DNA of 64,000 nucleotides from Mangrovimonas xylaniphaga (GCF_001280435.1 NZ_LBIP01000016.1:186001-250000), one strand, 5' to 3'. Shown: positions 1 through 9,366, numbered from the stretch's first letter. Numbers and translations: made by a program. Notes: a model not told the origin generated them from the sequence alone.

Positions 1-3000
1 ATTACTACCGTTCCTGCCGTTAACAAAATTGGTGTGGTACGCACAGCTCCCGCTTCAATGGCAGCCTGTTTCAGTGGCACGCCTTCGGCTACTCTTAGGT
101 TGATAAAATCAATTAACAATACCGAGTTCCGTACCATGATTCCCGCAAGGGCAATCATTCCGATAAATGAGGTCGCGGTGAAAAATGCTCCCATAATCCA
201 GTGTCCTAAAATAATTCCGATCAATGACAATGGAATGGCCACCATCATTACCACAGGTGCTTTAAAGTTTTGGAACCATCCTACGATTAGAATGTAGATC
301 AAGATAATGGCTCCCATAAAGGCAATTCCCAAATCCCTAAATACTTCCAAGGTAATTTGCCATTCACCATCCCATTTTACGGTATAGTCATCTTCAAACT
401 CGGGTTGGTTGATGTATAATTCCTCCAAAGCATAGCCTTCAGGTAAATCGATCTCTTTCAGTTTCTTTTCCATTCCTAAAATGGCATAGGCAGGACTTTC
501 CAAAGTTCCAGCCATATCGGCCAATACATATACCACACGCTTTTGGTTCTTTCTATAGATACTCTTGGCGCGGGTTACCGGATTGATGTCTACCAAATCA
601 CTAATGGATACCATATTCCCCATTTGAGATTTCACCTGCAATTGGGCAATATCCTGAATGGTGGACTTTTCCTTTTCATCCAAACTCAACACCAAACCAA
701 CTTGACGGAAGGCATCCTCATCGTACAAATTGGTAATCGCACGATTGGACAAGGCCAAATTCAAGGTATGGGTAATTTGTTGAGGGGCCACACCGTACAA
801 CATGGCCTTTTCCTTATTGATAACAAACTCATACTCCACCTGATCTGCTTCTACCATCCAATCGATATCCACCACATCATCGGTATTTTTGAGAATGGTC
901 TGAATGCTGTCGGCAATGGCAATTTGCTCATCATAATCTGGACCGTACACCTCAGCTACAATGGTAGACAAAACTGGAGGCCCTGGCGGTACTTCCACCA
1001 ATTTTACATTAGCATTGTACTTAGCGGCAATCTTTTGAATATCCGGACGTAACAACTTGGCAATATCATGACTCTGCGCACTACGCTCCCCTTTATCAAT
1101 AAGGTTCACCTGAATATCCGCCATATTGCTACCACCACGCAAATCGTAGTGTCTTACCAATCCATTAAAAGTAATTGGCGCTGAAGTCCCTATATAATTT
1201 TGATAGCTCACCACTTCCGGTCTGGTAGAAAGGTATTGTGAAATTTCCTGAGCCACTATAGCAGTACGCTCCAACGTGGTGCCTTCAGGCATGTCAATCA
1301 CCACTTGAAATTCATTTTTGTTATCAAAAGGCAACATTTTCACCGCTACGGAATTCGTCATAAACAGTCCCATAGACCCTAGCAACAAGACAAAGGTAAA
1401 GCCTAGGAACAACCAACGCTTAAAGCGATTTTCCAATAATGGACGCTCAAATTTGTTATACATTCTGTAGATAAAGGTTTCTTCCAGCGGCTTCTCTGTT
1501 TTCTCTTTATGCTGCTTGTTATCCTTTTCACGTAAAAATATGTACCCTAAATACGGTGTGATGGTCAAGGCTACAAACAAAGACAGAATCATAGCTATAG
1601 ATGCCCCAATTGGCATTGGTGCCATATAAGGCCCCATCAATCCAGATACAAAGGCCATTGGCAATACCGAAGCAATTACCGTGAAAGTCGCCAAAATGGT
1701 AGGGTTCCCAACTTCATTGATCGCATACAAGGCTGCCTGCTTAAACGGCAAGCGTTTCATTTTGAAATGCCTATGCATGTTTTCTGCTATAATAATGGAG
1801 TCATCAACCACAATACCTGTTACAAATACTAAAGCGAAAAGCGTAATTCTATTCAATGTGTAATCCAACATGTAGTAGCTCAACAAGGTCAAGGCAAAAG
1901 TGATAGGCACCGATAAAAATACTACCAAACCACCACGCCATCCCATGGCCAACATTACAACAAAGGTTACGGCAATGATAGAACCAATAAGGTGCAATAA
2001 CAATTCCGATACTTTGTGTGAAGCGGTTTCTCCATAGTTACGGGTGACTTCCACATGCACATCGTCTGGAATCAAGGTTTTTTCCAAATGCGATACTTTC
2101 TCAAGGATCACATCGGCAATTTTCATGGCATCGGCACCTTTTCTTTTGGCCACCGAAATAGTTACCGCTGAATATTCCGAAGGAAACTCAGCTGCTTTTT
2201 CACTTCCCTGTCCAAATCCCAAACTCACATAGTTTACGGGTACTTCTGGCCCGTCTATAATTTTAGAAACCTGCTTTAGGTAAATAGGTTTGTTATCCTG
2301 AACACCTACTACCAAGTTCTCAACATCGCTCACCGTTTTAAGGAAATCTCCAGAGCTCACCAAAAACTCGGTATCGTTTTTATCAAAGCTTCCTGCTCCC
2401 ATTTGGGCATTATTGGCCTGAATCATTTTGGATACTTCCAAAAAGTCCAATCCACTAGCTGCCAACTTATCTTTATCCAAGACCACACTAAGCTGTCTGT
2501 CTCGCCCTCCAATTTTATGGGTAATGGCAACATCGCCTACCTTTTCAATTTCGTTTCGGAGCTCTTGGGCCATTTGTCCCAATTGGTAATCGTCATAGGT
2601 TTCGCTCCACAAGGTCAATCCCAACATAGGCACATCGTCTATGGCACGCGTTTTCACCAAAGGCATGGTTACACCTTGCGGCATTTGATCCATATGCTTA
2701 TTGATCTCATTGTACAGCTTTACAAAGGAACGCTCGATGTCTTCTCCCACATAAAACTGAACGATTACCATTCCCTGTTCCTTCATTGATGTAGAATACA
2801 CATACTCTACCCCTTTGATATTGCTAATCAGTTTTTCCAAAGGCTTGATCACACGCGACTCAACCTCAGTTGGGCTAGCGCCTGGATACCCCACAAAAAT
2901 ATCGGCCATCGGCACATCAATTTGTGGCTCTTCTTCCCTAGGAATTAAAAATGAACTATAGACCCCAATGACCATAAACACAATCATAAGGAGCACTGTA

Positions 3001-3053
3001 AGCTTAGAGCCTATAAAGCTCTTGGCTATTTTTCCTGCTAAACCTTCTTTCAT
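1..3053 (-). CDS. RND efflux pump permease (3' end cut by window edge)
   Basis: Inner-membrane RND transporter of the AcrB-like HAE1 type, which exports drugs or other small molecules using the proton gradient. About 1017 codons are visible; the family is usually 1040-1070 residues, so only the last tens of residues are missing. The start is fixed by ATG at 3051-3053, giving MKEGLAGKIAKSFIGSK followed by the first membrane helix. The TM4 proton-relay pair is present as VVDDSIIIAEN near residue 415, and the TM10 region reads GIMVRNSVLLIDF near residue 973, with Arg where AcrB has Lys. It starts 9 bases after the adaptor gene stops, as the third gene of a TolC-adaptor-pump operon. Substrate cannot be read from sequence. 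It does not look like a metal-exporting CusA type, but that is a judgement from overall appearance. Confidence 0.93.
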   Translation of the reverse strand, partial: MKEGLAGKIAKSFIGSKLTVLLMIVFMVIGVYSSFLIPREEEPQIDVPMADIFVGYPGASPTEVESRVIKPLEKLISNIKGVEYVYSTSMKEQGMVIVQFYVGEDIERSFVKLYNEINKHMDQMPQGVTMPLVKTRAIDDVPMLGLTLWSETYDDYQLGQMAQELRNEIEKVGDVAITHKIGGRDRQLSVVLDKDKLAASGLDFLEVSKMIQANNAQMGAGSFDKNDTEFLVSSGDFLKTVSDVENLVVGVQDNKPIYLKQVSKIIDGPEVPVNYVSLGFGQGSEKAAEFPSEYSAVTISVAKRKGADAMKIADVILEKVSHLEKTLIPDDVHVEVTRNYGETASHKVSELLLHLIGSIIAVTFVVMLAMGWRGGLVVFLSVPITFALTLLSYYMLDYTLNRITLFALVFVTGIVVDDSIIIAENMHRHFKMKRLPFKQAALYAINEVGNPTILATFTVIASVLPMAFVSGLMGPYMAPMPIGASIAMILSLFVALTITPYLGYIFLREKDNKQHKEKTEKPLEETFIYRMYNKFERPLLENRFKRWLFLGFTFVLLLGSMGLFMTNSVAVKMLPFDNKNEFQVVIDMPEGTTLERTAIVAQEISQYLSTRPEVVSYQNYIGTSAPITFNGLVRHYDLRGGSNMADIQVNLIDKGERSAQSHDIAKLLRPDIQKIAAKYNANVKLVEVPPGPPVLSTIVAEVYGPDYDEQIAIADSIQTILKNTDDVVDIDWMVEADQVEYEFVINKEKAMLYGVAPQQITHTLNLALSNRAITNLYDEDAFRQVGLVLSLDEKEKSTIQDIAQLQVKSQMGNMVSISDLVDINPVTRAKSIYRKNQKRVVYVLADMAGTLESPAYAILGMEKKLKEIDLPEGYALEELYINQPEFEDDYTVKWDGEWQITLEVFRDLGIAFMGAIILIYILIVGWFQNFKAPVVMMVAIPLSLIGIILGHWIMGAFFTATSFIGMIALAGIMVRNSVLLIDFINLRVAEGVPLKQAAIEAGAVRTTPILLTAGTVV

Positions 3054-3062
3054 CTGTTCTGC

Positions 3063-4139
3063 TTATTTAATGGTTATTGAAGCTCCGTTGTATAATTTAC
3101 CTTCAGCTGAAACAATATAAGTTTCGCTGCTATCCAAACCGGACAATACTTCTACTTGATCTCCATAGGTACGGCCCAATCGTAACCAACGTAATACTGC
3201 GGTGTTATTTTGGCTTACCGTATAGACGCCCGTTAATTGCCCCTTGGTAACAATTGCTGAAGTTGGCAACAAAACCATTTGTTTTTGGGTAGTGCCTTCC
3301 ATAGGGAATTGTACTGTGGCAAACATGCCTGACAGAATCTTATCATCTGCTTTAGGCAAGGCTATCTTTACCACATATTGCCCTCCTGTATGTTTTGCTG
3401 AAGTACTTACTTCCGTTACGTTCCCTTCATAGGTTTTATTGGTTGCTTTTACCAATACCTCTACTTTTTGATTTTTGGCCACTTTTGAAATATCCGATTC
3501 CGGCACCATGGCAATAACCTCAAAGTTCCCAGGACCTTCCACAGATACCAATGGCATTCCTGGATTCGCCATATCTCCTGCCTTTACTGTAGTAGCTGTT
3601 ACCACTCCATTAAAAGGCGCTGTAATATTGGTATAGGCCATTTGGGCATTGATTTCATTTTTCTGTTGCTTAGCCGCCTCTAGATTGGCTGCTGCCATAT
3701 CATATCTAGCCGTGATATCATCAAATTCCTTTTGGGTTGCACTGTTTTGTGCAAATAGGTTTTTGTAGCGGTTATAGTCCTTTTCGGCATTTTTAAACGC
3801 TGCAGTTGCTTGGGTGATGCCCGCATTGATTTGTGCGCGCTTGGCCTCAAGGTCACTATTATTGATAGCTACCAACAATTGCCCTTTTCTTACTTGGTCC
3901 CCCACTTTTACGGGCACACTGTTTACATACCCCATAAAACGGGTGCTCAAATCGGCACTGTTTACGGCCTGTACTTTCCCGCTAACACTTAAAAAAGTAC
4001 TATTTCCATCGGCCTTAATAGGACTTACGGTTACGGCTACTGCCGGTCCCTTTTGCGATTCCTGTTTTGCGTCCTTGCTTCCGCAGCTCATAAACAATGC
4101 TGTTACAGCTACGATTGATAATGTGTATAATGTTTTCAT
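3063..4139 (-). CDS. RND efflux periplasmic adaptor subunit (HlyD/AcrA-type lipoprotein)
   Basis: Membrane fusion protein that bridges the RND pump and the TolC channel. The 358-residue product begins with a lipoprotein signal (lipobox LFMSC, Cys19). The barrel-sandwich/lipoyl halves follow (about 55-90 and 170-200), flanking a coiled-coil hairpin (about 95-165) rich in Ala, Gln and charged residues. A beta-barrel domain comes next (about 205-285, containing VIAMVPESDISKV) and then a membrane-proximal domain. Length and order are normal for the family. It lies 25 bases after the TolC gene and 9 bases before the pump, so the three are almost certainly co-transcribed. Confidence 0.94.
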   Translation of the reverse strand: MKTLYTLSIVAVTALFMSCGSKDAKQESQKGPAVAVTVSPIKADGNSTFLSVSGKVQAVNSADLSTRFMGYVNSVPVKVGDQVRKGQLLVAINNSDLEAKRAQINAGITQATAAFKNAEKDYNRYKNLFAQNSATQKEFDDITARYDMAAANLEAAKQQKNEINAQMAYTNITAPFNGVVTATTVKAGDMANPGMPLVSVEGPGNFEVIAMVPESDISKVAKNQKVEVLVKATNKTYEGNVTEVSTSAKHTGGQYVVKIALPKADDKILSGMFATVQFPMEGTTQKQMVLLPTSAIVTKGQLTGVYTVSQNNTAVLRWLRLGRTYGDQVEVLSGLDSSETYIVSAEGKLYNGASITIK

Positions 4140-4164
4140 ATGTATATCTGTCTTGCTTAGTAAT

Positions 4165-5475
4165 TTATTTGGTTAGAAACTGCACATAAGCCTGTGCATA
4201 GTTATATTCGAAAATAGTTTGGTAATATTCCAATTGCTTTTGGGCAAAGAGTGTCTCAGACATCAACAAATCGGTAGTTTTCTCCAGGCCTTCCTCAAAA
4301 CGATTGGTTCTGATGCGTAACGATTCTTCCGATTGATCCAAGGCCAATTTGGACAGTTGCAATCTGTTTTTGGCATCATTCAACATGCGCTTGGCTTTGT
4401 TGAGTTCCATTTGGCTTTGTGAGACATATTGTTCATACTGAAGTTTGGACGTTTCAAACTCGGCTCTACTTTTTTGAGCTTTTCCAAAACGCTTGGTTCC
4501 TTCCAATATATTCCAGCTCAAAGATGCTCCAAACAGATACCCACTGGCATCGGCATGAAAAATTTGATCGTCATACAACTCATAACTTCCAAAGGCATTA
4601 AGACGTGGTAAAAAGGTCATTTTATCGGCCTTGTATTGGGTTTCATAGGCATTGCTTGCCAACTCCATCGCCTTGATATCTGAACGTTCTTTGGAAATCA
4701 TCAAGGCATTCTCTTCCGTTAACATCTCCGCTTCAAGCGCATCTGTTGGAAGATACACCACATCCTGGCTAGTATTCATTAAAAAGGAGATGTAGTTTGA
4801 AGCGTTTTGCACTTGGCTCTTGGCCGTTTGCAATTGATTTCTCACTTCGGTCACCCTCACCTCAACGGCCAACACATCCGACTTTTGCAAGTAGCCTTGA
4901 ATATAACTGTTGTCTGCCAATTGCTTATTGGCCAAAGCAGCTTCCAAAGCCTGTTCCAACACCTCTACGCCCTTATAGGCCAATTGCAGTTGCATATAGG
5001 CCTTGTCCACTTCAAACGTGAGATAGTCTTTGGTACGCTCACTTTGTAGTGCCGTGGCTTCCATTTTGGATTTAGCAGCCTTACGTTGGTAAAAACCATC
5101 CACATTGATCAAGGGTTGTTGAATCTCGAACTTGGTAGCAAAATTTTGAATTTGCTGTGGATCGTTTAAAAGATCTGGATTAAAATCGGCGGCCGTTACT
5201 ATTTCTTGGTTCAATTTAGAACCAAAGGCCATTAAAGGATTTGTTGTAGAAATCCCTGTATGCGATGCCGTAATGTTTGGCAAAAAGACAGCATTGGTCT
5301 GCCTAAAATCTGCCCTAGCGGCATTGAACTGTTCTTCGGAAATTTTGAGGCTGTGATTGGATTCAACCACGGCATCCAAAACCTCCGATTTAGCAATAGG
5401 CACCTCGGTTTGGGCGTTCCCTGAAAACTGTAAGCCTATCAGCGTTATTACAAAAATATATAAACGATGCTTCAT
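4165..5475 (-). CDS. TolC family outer-membrane efflux protein
   Basis: Outer-membrane channel of the tripartite pump. The 436-residue protein has a cleavable signal peptide (about residues 1-21, ending GNAQ). Two long helical repeats follow, with heptad-like Ala/Gln/Leu patterns (for example around AARADFRQTNAVF and ALDQSEESLRIRTNRFEEG), as expected of the TolC fold. It is the first gene of the operon, ahead of the adaptor and pump. A promoter with a perfect TATTTTTG -7 box and an upstream palindrome (5498-5541) precedes it. No TetR or other regulator gene is adjacent, so the controlling protein must lie elsewhere. Confidence 0.93.
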   Translation of the reverse strand: MKHRLYIFVITLIGLQFSGNAQTEVPIAKSEVLDAVVESNHSLKISEEQFNAARADFRQTNAVFLPNITASHTGISTTNPLMAFGSKLNQEIVTAADFNPDLLNDPQQIQNFATKFEIQQPLINVDGFYQRKAAKSKMEATALQSERTKDYLTFEVDKAYMQLQLAYKGVEVLEQALEAALANKQLADNSYIQGYLQKSDVLAVEVRVTEVRNQLQTAKSQVQNASNYISFLMNTSQDVVYLPTDALEAEMLTEENALMISKERSDIKAMELASNAYETQYKADKMTFLPRLNAFGSYELYDDQIFHADASGYLFGASLSWNILEGTKRFGKAQKSRAEFETSKLQYEQYVSQSQMELNKAKRMLNDAKNRLQLSKLALDQSEESLRIRTNRFEEGLEKTTDLLMSETLFAQKQLEYYQTIFEYNYAQAYVQFLTK

Positions 5476-5497
5476 AATGTATTCTTAAATGTTGGGA

Positions 5498-5541
5498 CAA
5501 AAATACATTTGAAAAAAAGGGTTGTCAGTAACTTAGGTTAC
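5498..5541 (-). promoter_or_regulatory. Efflux operon promoter with palindromic operator
   Basis: On the minus strand the -7 box TATTTTTG (5498-5505) matches the Bacteroidota consensus TAnnTTTG exactly and lies 23 bases upstream of the TolC start codon. Further upstream is the inverted repeat GTAAC-TTAG-GTTAC (5528-5541), positioned across the -33 region where a repressor or activator would act. Seen directly in sequence; function is inferred. Confidence 0.5.
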
Positions 5542-5572
5542 CAAGCCTTTTTGTCACATGCTTAGTTTTTAA

Positions 5573-5603
5573 CGCAAAAGCGCCCACTGTACAGTGAGCG
5601 CTC
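5573..5603 (-). terminator. Rho-independent terminator after the ABM-domain gene
   Basis: Nearly perfect hairpin AGCGCTCACTGT/ACAGTGGGCGCT (5579-5602) followed on the minus strand by TTTTGCG. It sits 21 bases past the stop of the gene at 5624-5941. It also insulates the efflux promoter from upstream transcription. Confidence 0.75.
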
Positions 5604-5623
5604 TATTATAAGTTTCATAAGGA

Positions 5624-5941
5624 CTAAACCTCGTAAGGTTGGTCCTTTAGCAAATCTTCAACCACATCCAATTCAAACAGGGTTTCAAATTCATCGCAGG
5701 AATCCCTAAGGAATTTTCTAATTTTATTGGCGCTCTCCGGAAGGTTCTTGCCTGCCGACTGCCATGTTTCATAATCGGGCCATTGGGCATAGGCGATATA
5801 ATGTGAATCATTTTTTTTATGCAGTCGAGACCCTAAACCACCCTCGTACTGATGGACAAGTTCGGTAAGTTCTTTCCAGCCATTTACAAATGTAGCTTCC
5901 AAACCTTCTTTTACTTTAAACGAATAAATTACGGCAAACAT
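5624..5941 (-). CDS. Antibiotic biosynthesis monooxygenase (ABM) domain protein
   Basis: A 105-residue single-domain protein of the dimeric alpha/beta ABM fold, which includes quinol monooxygenases and heme-degrading enzymes. Supporting features are the N-terminal strand MFAVIYSFKVKEG, the helix with WKELTELVHQYEGGLGSRLH, and the strand-helix IAYAQWPDYETWQSAG. Length is typical. Substrate is unknown; members of this family cannot be assigned by sequence alone. It lies 12 bases after the DinB gene and is followed by a terminator, so the two form a short operon. Confidence 0.75.
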   Translation of the reverse strand: MFAVIYSFKVKEGLEATFVNGWKELTELVHQYEGGLGSRLHKKNDSHYIAYAQWPDYETWQSAGKNLPESANKIRKFLRDSCDEFETLFELDVVEDLLKDQPYEV

Positions 5942-5953
5942 AGGCTCCTGGTT

Positions 5954-6457
5954 TTAAAAATTCTGTTCATCGGCCGAAGGTCCATAGCTAGCTGGAACTG
6001 GAATTCCCAACAAACGGTAATATACACCCAATTGCGCTCTATGATGGGTTATTTGATTGAGGGAATGCCTTATGGCTCCATATTTAGACCATTCCTTTAT
6101 GGTGTGTCCATTCATCTTCAATGCCCAGACATCACTTAAATCGGCTTCGTTGGCTGCTCTAAGCGCGGCCATGTTTTTTTCATACTTCTCATTAAGGGTC
6201 TGCTCCAACTCCTGGGCGTTTTCCTTCAATTTTGGTCCGTCGCCTTCTTTAAAGTCCAATTCATCCGTAGTCAATACTACTTCTGGCCATCCAAATATTT
6301 CTGCTATATGGGTACTTAAGTGTCCCATTTTCATGCTCTTTTCATGAGGGGCATAGTCATTCTTATCGTTGGGGTACAATTTGAAGAACTTTTGGGTGAT
6401 TTGATATTCCTCCAATAATTCGTCCTGAAGATTTTTAAGGCTGTCCATAATGCTCAT
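5954..6457 (-). CDS. DinB family protein (putative metal-dependent hydrolase/transferase)
   Basis: A 167-residue DinB/YfiT-type four-helix bundle. The metal-ligand histidines expected for the family are seen in GHLSTHIAEIFGW (around residue 45) and near the C terminus in ITHHRAQLGVYYRLLG. Proteins of this fold include thiol-dependent S-transferases, and bacillithiol transferases are one branch. This organism encodes bacillithiol synthesis (bshB1 at 28586-29302), which makes that role possible but unproven. A second Met at residue 4 could also be the start. It is probably co-transcribed with the ABM gene downstream. Confidence 0.8.
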   Translation of the reverse strand: MSIMDSLKNLQDELLEEYQITQKFFKLYPNDKNDYAPHEKSMKMGHLSTHIAEIFGWPEVVLTTDELDFKEGDGPKLKENAQELEQTLNEKYEKNMAALRAANEADLSDVWALKMNGHTIKEWSKYGAIRHSLNQITHHRAQLGVYYRLLGIPVPASYGPSADEQNF

Positions 6458-6610
6458 TATTTTTGATTAACAAGCTAAATTTAAAGCTTTTAAATTTAGC
6501 CAATTCAAAGTGAACGTTAATATTACCTTATCTCTAGATTGCCAGTAAAAAAGGTCTTGCAAACTTCTGATTCATCCTATAAATACAGACGAGAAACAGC
6601 ATACAATTTC

Positions 6611-7450
6611 TTAATCCTTACTTTCAGGTATGATTAGGAAGGGCACCTTTAATTGGCTACCTATTTTTTTAATTACAGGCTCTCTTGTTAAACTTTCATA
6701 TAAACTATGCTGGTAACTCACCATAGCCAACATATCTATGTTGTGCTCGTCCACAAAATCATTGATTTCCGTAGCTTTTTTGGCATAATGAGGCATCCAA
6801 TGGAAGCTATGGTCTAAGTCCTGCATATACTCCTTAACAGCGTTCACATTATAGGTTTGTATTTCCGTAAGCTTCGATTCAGTATTGATGTGTACCACAT
6901 TAATTTTGGAGTTGAACAACTCGGCAATATTCTTGATTGCTCCCATTTCGGTTGGACTGTAAAAACGGTTGTAATCGGTTGGGAACGCAATTTGTTTTGG
7001 GGGCACAAATTCACTTTTATCCGGAATAGCCAAAATTGGACAATTCTTTATTCTACCAATAATGCCTACCGTATTACTGCCAAACAACATGCCTTTGGCA
7101 CCTGTAGCACCTGTGGTTCCCATCACAATTAAGTTGATGTGATATTTTCTTATGTAGGCTTCAACAGATTCTCCCAGGTTTCCTGCACTTAAAATGATTT
7201 CAAATGAATGATTTGGATTTGTGTTGGCAGCCTCCACAGTTTCTTTTAACTTGGTCAATTCCTTGAGGTTGCTCTCCCGCATCACATCATTATACTTTTT
7301 GGACATATTGGCCATGGCAGAAATCTTTTCATTCTTGCAATGCAGCAAATAGAAAGTACATTCTTCTTCAGCTAATAATTTAAGCGCATAAACTGTGGCA
7401 TTCCACGCATTATCAGAGAAATCAGTCGGCAATAATATCTGGTATTTCAT
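6611..7450 (-). CDS. Universal stress protein, tandem UspA domains (USP 1)
   Basis: A 279-residue cytoplasmic stress protein with two UspA domains. The start at 7450 (MKYQILLPTDFSDNAWNAT) was chosen because it aligns with the three other USPs of this island; an upstream ATG would add nine unrelated residues. The first domain carries the ATP-binding signature GTTGATGAKGMLFGSNT; the second domain has lost it. It is closest in wording to USP 4 (13138-13968): both contain NATVYA.NLLAEE-type helices and a C-terminal LTREPVIKKIG. Transcribed divergently from USP 2, each with its own Crp/Fnr-like site. Confidence 0.93.
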   Translation of the reverse strand: MKYQILLPTDFSDNAWNATVYALKLLAEEECTFYLLHCKNEKISAMANMSKKYNDVMRESNLKELTKLKETVEAANTNPNHSFEIILSAGNLGESVEAYIRKYHINLIVMGTTGATGAKGMLFGSNTVGIIGRIKNCPILAIPDKSEFVPPKQIAFPTDYNRFYSPTEMGAIKNIAELFNSKINVVHINTESKLTEIQTYNVNAVKEYMQDLDHSFHWMPHYAKKATEINDFVDEHNIDMLAMVSYQHSLYESLTREPVIKKIGSQLKVPFLIIPESKD

Positions 7451-7486
7451 GATCTTAGTAGTGTTGATGTATGTCAATTTACCCTA

Positions 7487-7529
7487 TAAAATTAAAACAA
7501 TTTAGTTCGCTATACAATGACATTTATCA
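7487..7529 (-). promoter_or_regulatory. Crp/Fnr-like site and -7 box of USP 1
   Basis: Palindrome TGATAAATGTCA (minus strand, 7518-7529) with -7 box TAATTTTA (7487-7494). The site centre lies 29.5 bases upstream of the box, about -41.5 from the predicted transcription start, a class II activator position. The same spacing recurs at four other promoters in the island. Confidence 0.7.
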
Positions 7530-7610
7530 GCCATCTCTCACAAATGGTTTTGTTGATCAATATTATGCTTGTATAACACTTCTAAATCACTACTCAAAAT
7601 CAAGTCTTTA

Positions 7611-7653
7611 TGAGAAATATCATAAGCTTTATCATAATTCTTGGGTATCTTTA
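7611..7653 (+). promoter_or_regulatory. Crp/Fnr-like site and -7 box of USP 2
   Basis: TGAGAAATATCA (7611-7622) followed 29.5 bases from its centre by the -7 box TATCTTTA (7646-7653), ahead of the ATG at 7675. One mismatch to perfect dyad symmetry (G at position 4). Same geometry as the other four sites of the island. Confidence 0.68.
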
Positions 7654-7674
7654 TAAATAACAAATAATCCTGCA

Positions 7675-8520
7675 ATGAAAACCATATTACTGTTAACAGA
7701 CTTTTCGCAGAACTCTATCAATGCCATTCGTTACGCCTTAAATTTATTCAAGGGCAAAAACATGCAGTATTATTTGTTACATGTGAAAAGTGCGACCGCT
7801 TTCACCTCGGACGATTTAATGGTGGCTGGTGGACAGCCCATTTACCAAGCCCTGATAAGCCCCGCAAAAAAACGCCTTGCAGCCTTAGTGGATACTCTTC
7901 AACGCGAATTTGAGCTTAGCGACAACAGTATCGAATATTTGGTTGATTTTGATATTCTCACCAATGCCATACAACAGGTCATTACCTCTAAAGATATCGA
8001 TATGGTAGTTATGGGTACCAACGGAGCTACAGGTGCCCAAGAAGTCATTTTTGGAAGCAACACCATTAATGTTATCAGAAAAGTGGACTGCCCTACTTTG
8101 GTGATCCCAGAAGGCTTTGAATACCGTCCTCCAAAAAACACCATTCTTCCTTTGGACGAAGACACTTCTATGGATGATGCCGCTTTCAAAAAGGGTATTT
8201 TAAGCTTTATATCAACCTTTGAGAGCTCCCTACATGTATTAAGAATCCACCCCCACAATCCAAAACGGATAGATTTAAAAAAAGAAGAAGATCTTAAAGT
8301 ACTCCAAACACTTGATACCCCTATCAATTATCAATATCATGTAATAAACAATGTTCCCGTGTATTATGCCTCCCATAGTTACATACAGACCAACCCTATC
8401 GATCTGGTAACCCTAATCACGCACAGGGAACGTTTTTTTGAGCGCTATTTATCCACCTCATCCACAGCAAGAATCAGCAACAATCTTACCCTGCCATTAT
8501 TAATTTTCCATAGTCATTAA
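7675..8520 (+). CDS. Universal stress protein, tandem UspA domains (USP 2)
   Basis: A 281-residue protein with two UspA domains. It starts MKTILLLTDFSQNSINAIRYAL, the usual UspA first strand and helix. The ATP-binding signature GTNGATGAQEVIFGSNT closes the first domain; the second domain lacks it and is more diverged. This is the only plus-strand USP in the cluster. Its stop lies 6 bases from the stop of the convergent TauE-like gene, and I see no terminator between them. Probable role: ATP-dependent stress or growth-arrest functions, as for the family. Confidence 0.92.
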   Translation: MKTILLLTDFSQNSINAIRYALNLFKGKNMQYYLLHVKSATAFTSDDLMVAGGQPIYQALISPAKKRLAALVDTLQREFELSDNSIEYLVDFDILTNAIQQVITSKDIDMVVMGTNGATGAQEVIFGSNTINVIRKVDCPTLVIPEGFEYRPPKNTILPLDEDTSMDDAAFKKGILSFISTFESSLHVLRIHPHNPKRIDLKKEEDLKVLQTLDTPINYQYHVINNVPVYYASHSYIQTNPIDLVTLITHRERFFERYLSTSSTARISNNLTLPLLIFHSH

Positions 8521-8526
8521 ACAGCC

Positions 8527-9255
8527 TTATTTATTGGCCACCACACTTACAATACCAATAAGAAAGATGAGAATTAAAACGAAATTCCGAAACTGCTCTT
8601 GAGATACGCGCTCCAAGATTTTTTTGCCTATCCAAGTCCCTACAACACTTATCACAATCAAAATTGGAATCAAATACATAAAGTCCTTGCGCATATACCC
8701 ATTGAAATAGTACACAATGGTACGGCTGAAATCCACCGCTAAATCGATTACCGCAGAAGTGGCAATAAATTTATCCTTATCCATTTTAAAGGCTGCCATG
8801 GTAATTCCTCTAATAGCGCCACCGGTCCCTAGAAGCCCTGCACTCAATCCAGACAACGAACCTCCTACAATGGCATTTGGAGCATTAGGAATAACTCGAA
8901 GTTTACTGAATATTAAAAAAATTAAACTCATGAGCATTAAAAATGCCCCCAACACATACGTTAATACCTTAGGATTAAAATATTTACTAAAATATGCTCC
9001 TACGGACACAAAAATAACCGCTGGAATACCCAATGTTAAAACCAGTTTTTTATCAAATCCCTTTTTGAACAAAACAATTTTACTGGTATTACTTGCCAAA
9101 TGGTACAAGGCCGTAAGCCCAAGAACGGATTGAAAGTCGAAGAAAAAATTGGCAATAGGCACAAAGTACACCGAAGATCCAAACCCACCAATAGTTCCCA
9201 AAACTTCGGCAAGCAGAGAAAGCAATACAAAAATTGGGAGGTATTTGGTCAACAT
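8527..9255 (-). CDS. TauE/SafE-type membrane permease
   Basis: A 242-residue integral membrane protein with about eight hydrophobic helices, of the sulfite exporter TauE/SafE (DUF81) family. The two family repeats are visible: GTIGGFGSSVYFVPI near residue 20 and GLLGTGGAIRGITMAAF near residue 145, each with the Gly-rich helix start. Family members move sulfur oxyanions or organosulfur compounds, but substrate cannot be read here. It lies inside the stress island but I found no Crp/Fnr-like site just upstream. The terminator of hsp20 separates it from that gene, so it may have its own promoter in 9256-9317. Confidence 0.85.
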   Translation of the reverse strand: MLTKYLPIFVLLSLLAEVLGTIGGFGSSVYFVPIANFFFDFQSVLGLTALYHLASNTSKIVLFKKGFDKKLVLTLGIPAVIFVSVGAYFSKYFNPKVLTYVLGAFLMLMSLIFLIFSKLRVIPNAPNAIVGGSLSGLSAGLLGTGGAIRGITMAAFKMDKDKFIATSAVIDLAVDFSRTIVYYFNGYMRKDFMYLIPILIVISVVGTWIGKKILERVSQEQFRNFVLILIFLIGIVSVVANK

Positions 9256-9317
9256 TAAAAAAACAATAGCATTGGATTAAGAGGCTTTAACTATTTGAAG
9301 TTACGCACTTTTACAAA

Positions 9318-9363
9318 CAAAAAAAAGCAGAAAGCGGTTATCCCTTACTTTCTGCCTTTTTCA
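9318..9363 (-). terminator. Terminator after hsp20
   Basis: Hairpin GGCAGAAAG/CTTTCTGC (arms 9327-9334 and 9348-9355) with an A/T run on both sides, a few bases after the hsp20 stop codon. On the minus strand the stem is followed by a run of nine T. Confidence 0.7.
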
Positions 9364-9366
9364 CTA

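Noticed and set aside
543-1052. 169-residue plus-strand frame inside the RND pump gene
   Set aside because: Antisense shadow of a well-supported RND coding frame; His/Ile-rich composition is the expected mirror of the real codons.
7471-7656. 61-residue frame in the gap between the divergent USP genes
   Set aside because: It overlaps both Crp/Fnr-like sites, has no recognisable pattern and low-complexity Tyr/Lys/His content typical of random AT-rich DNA.
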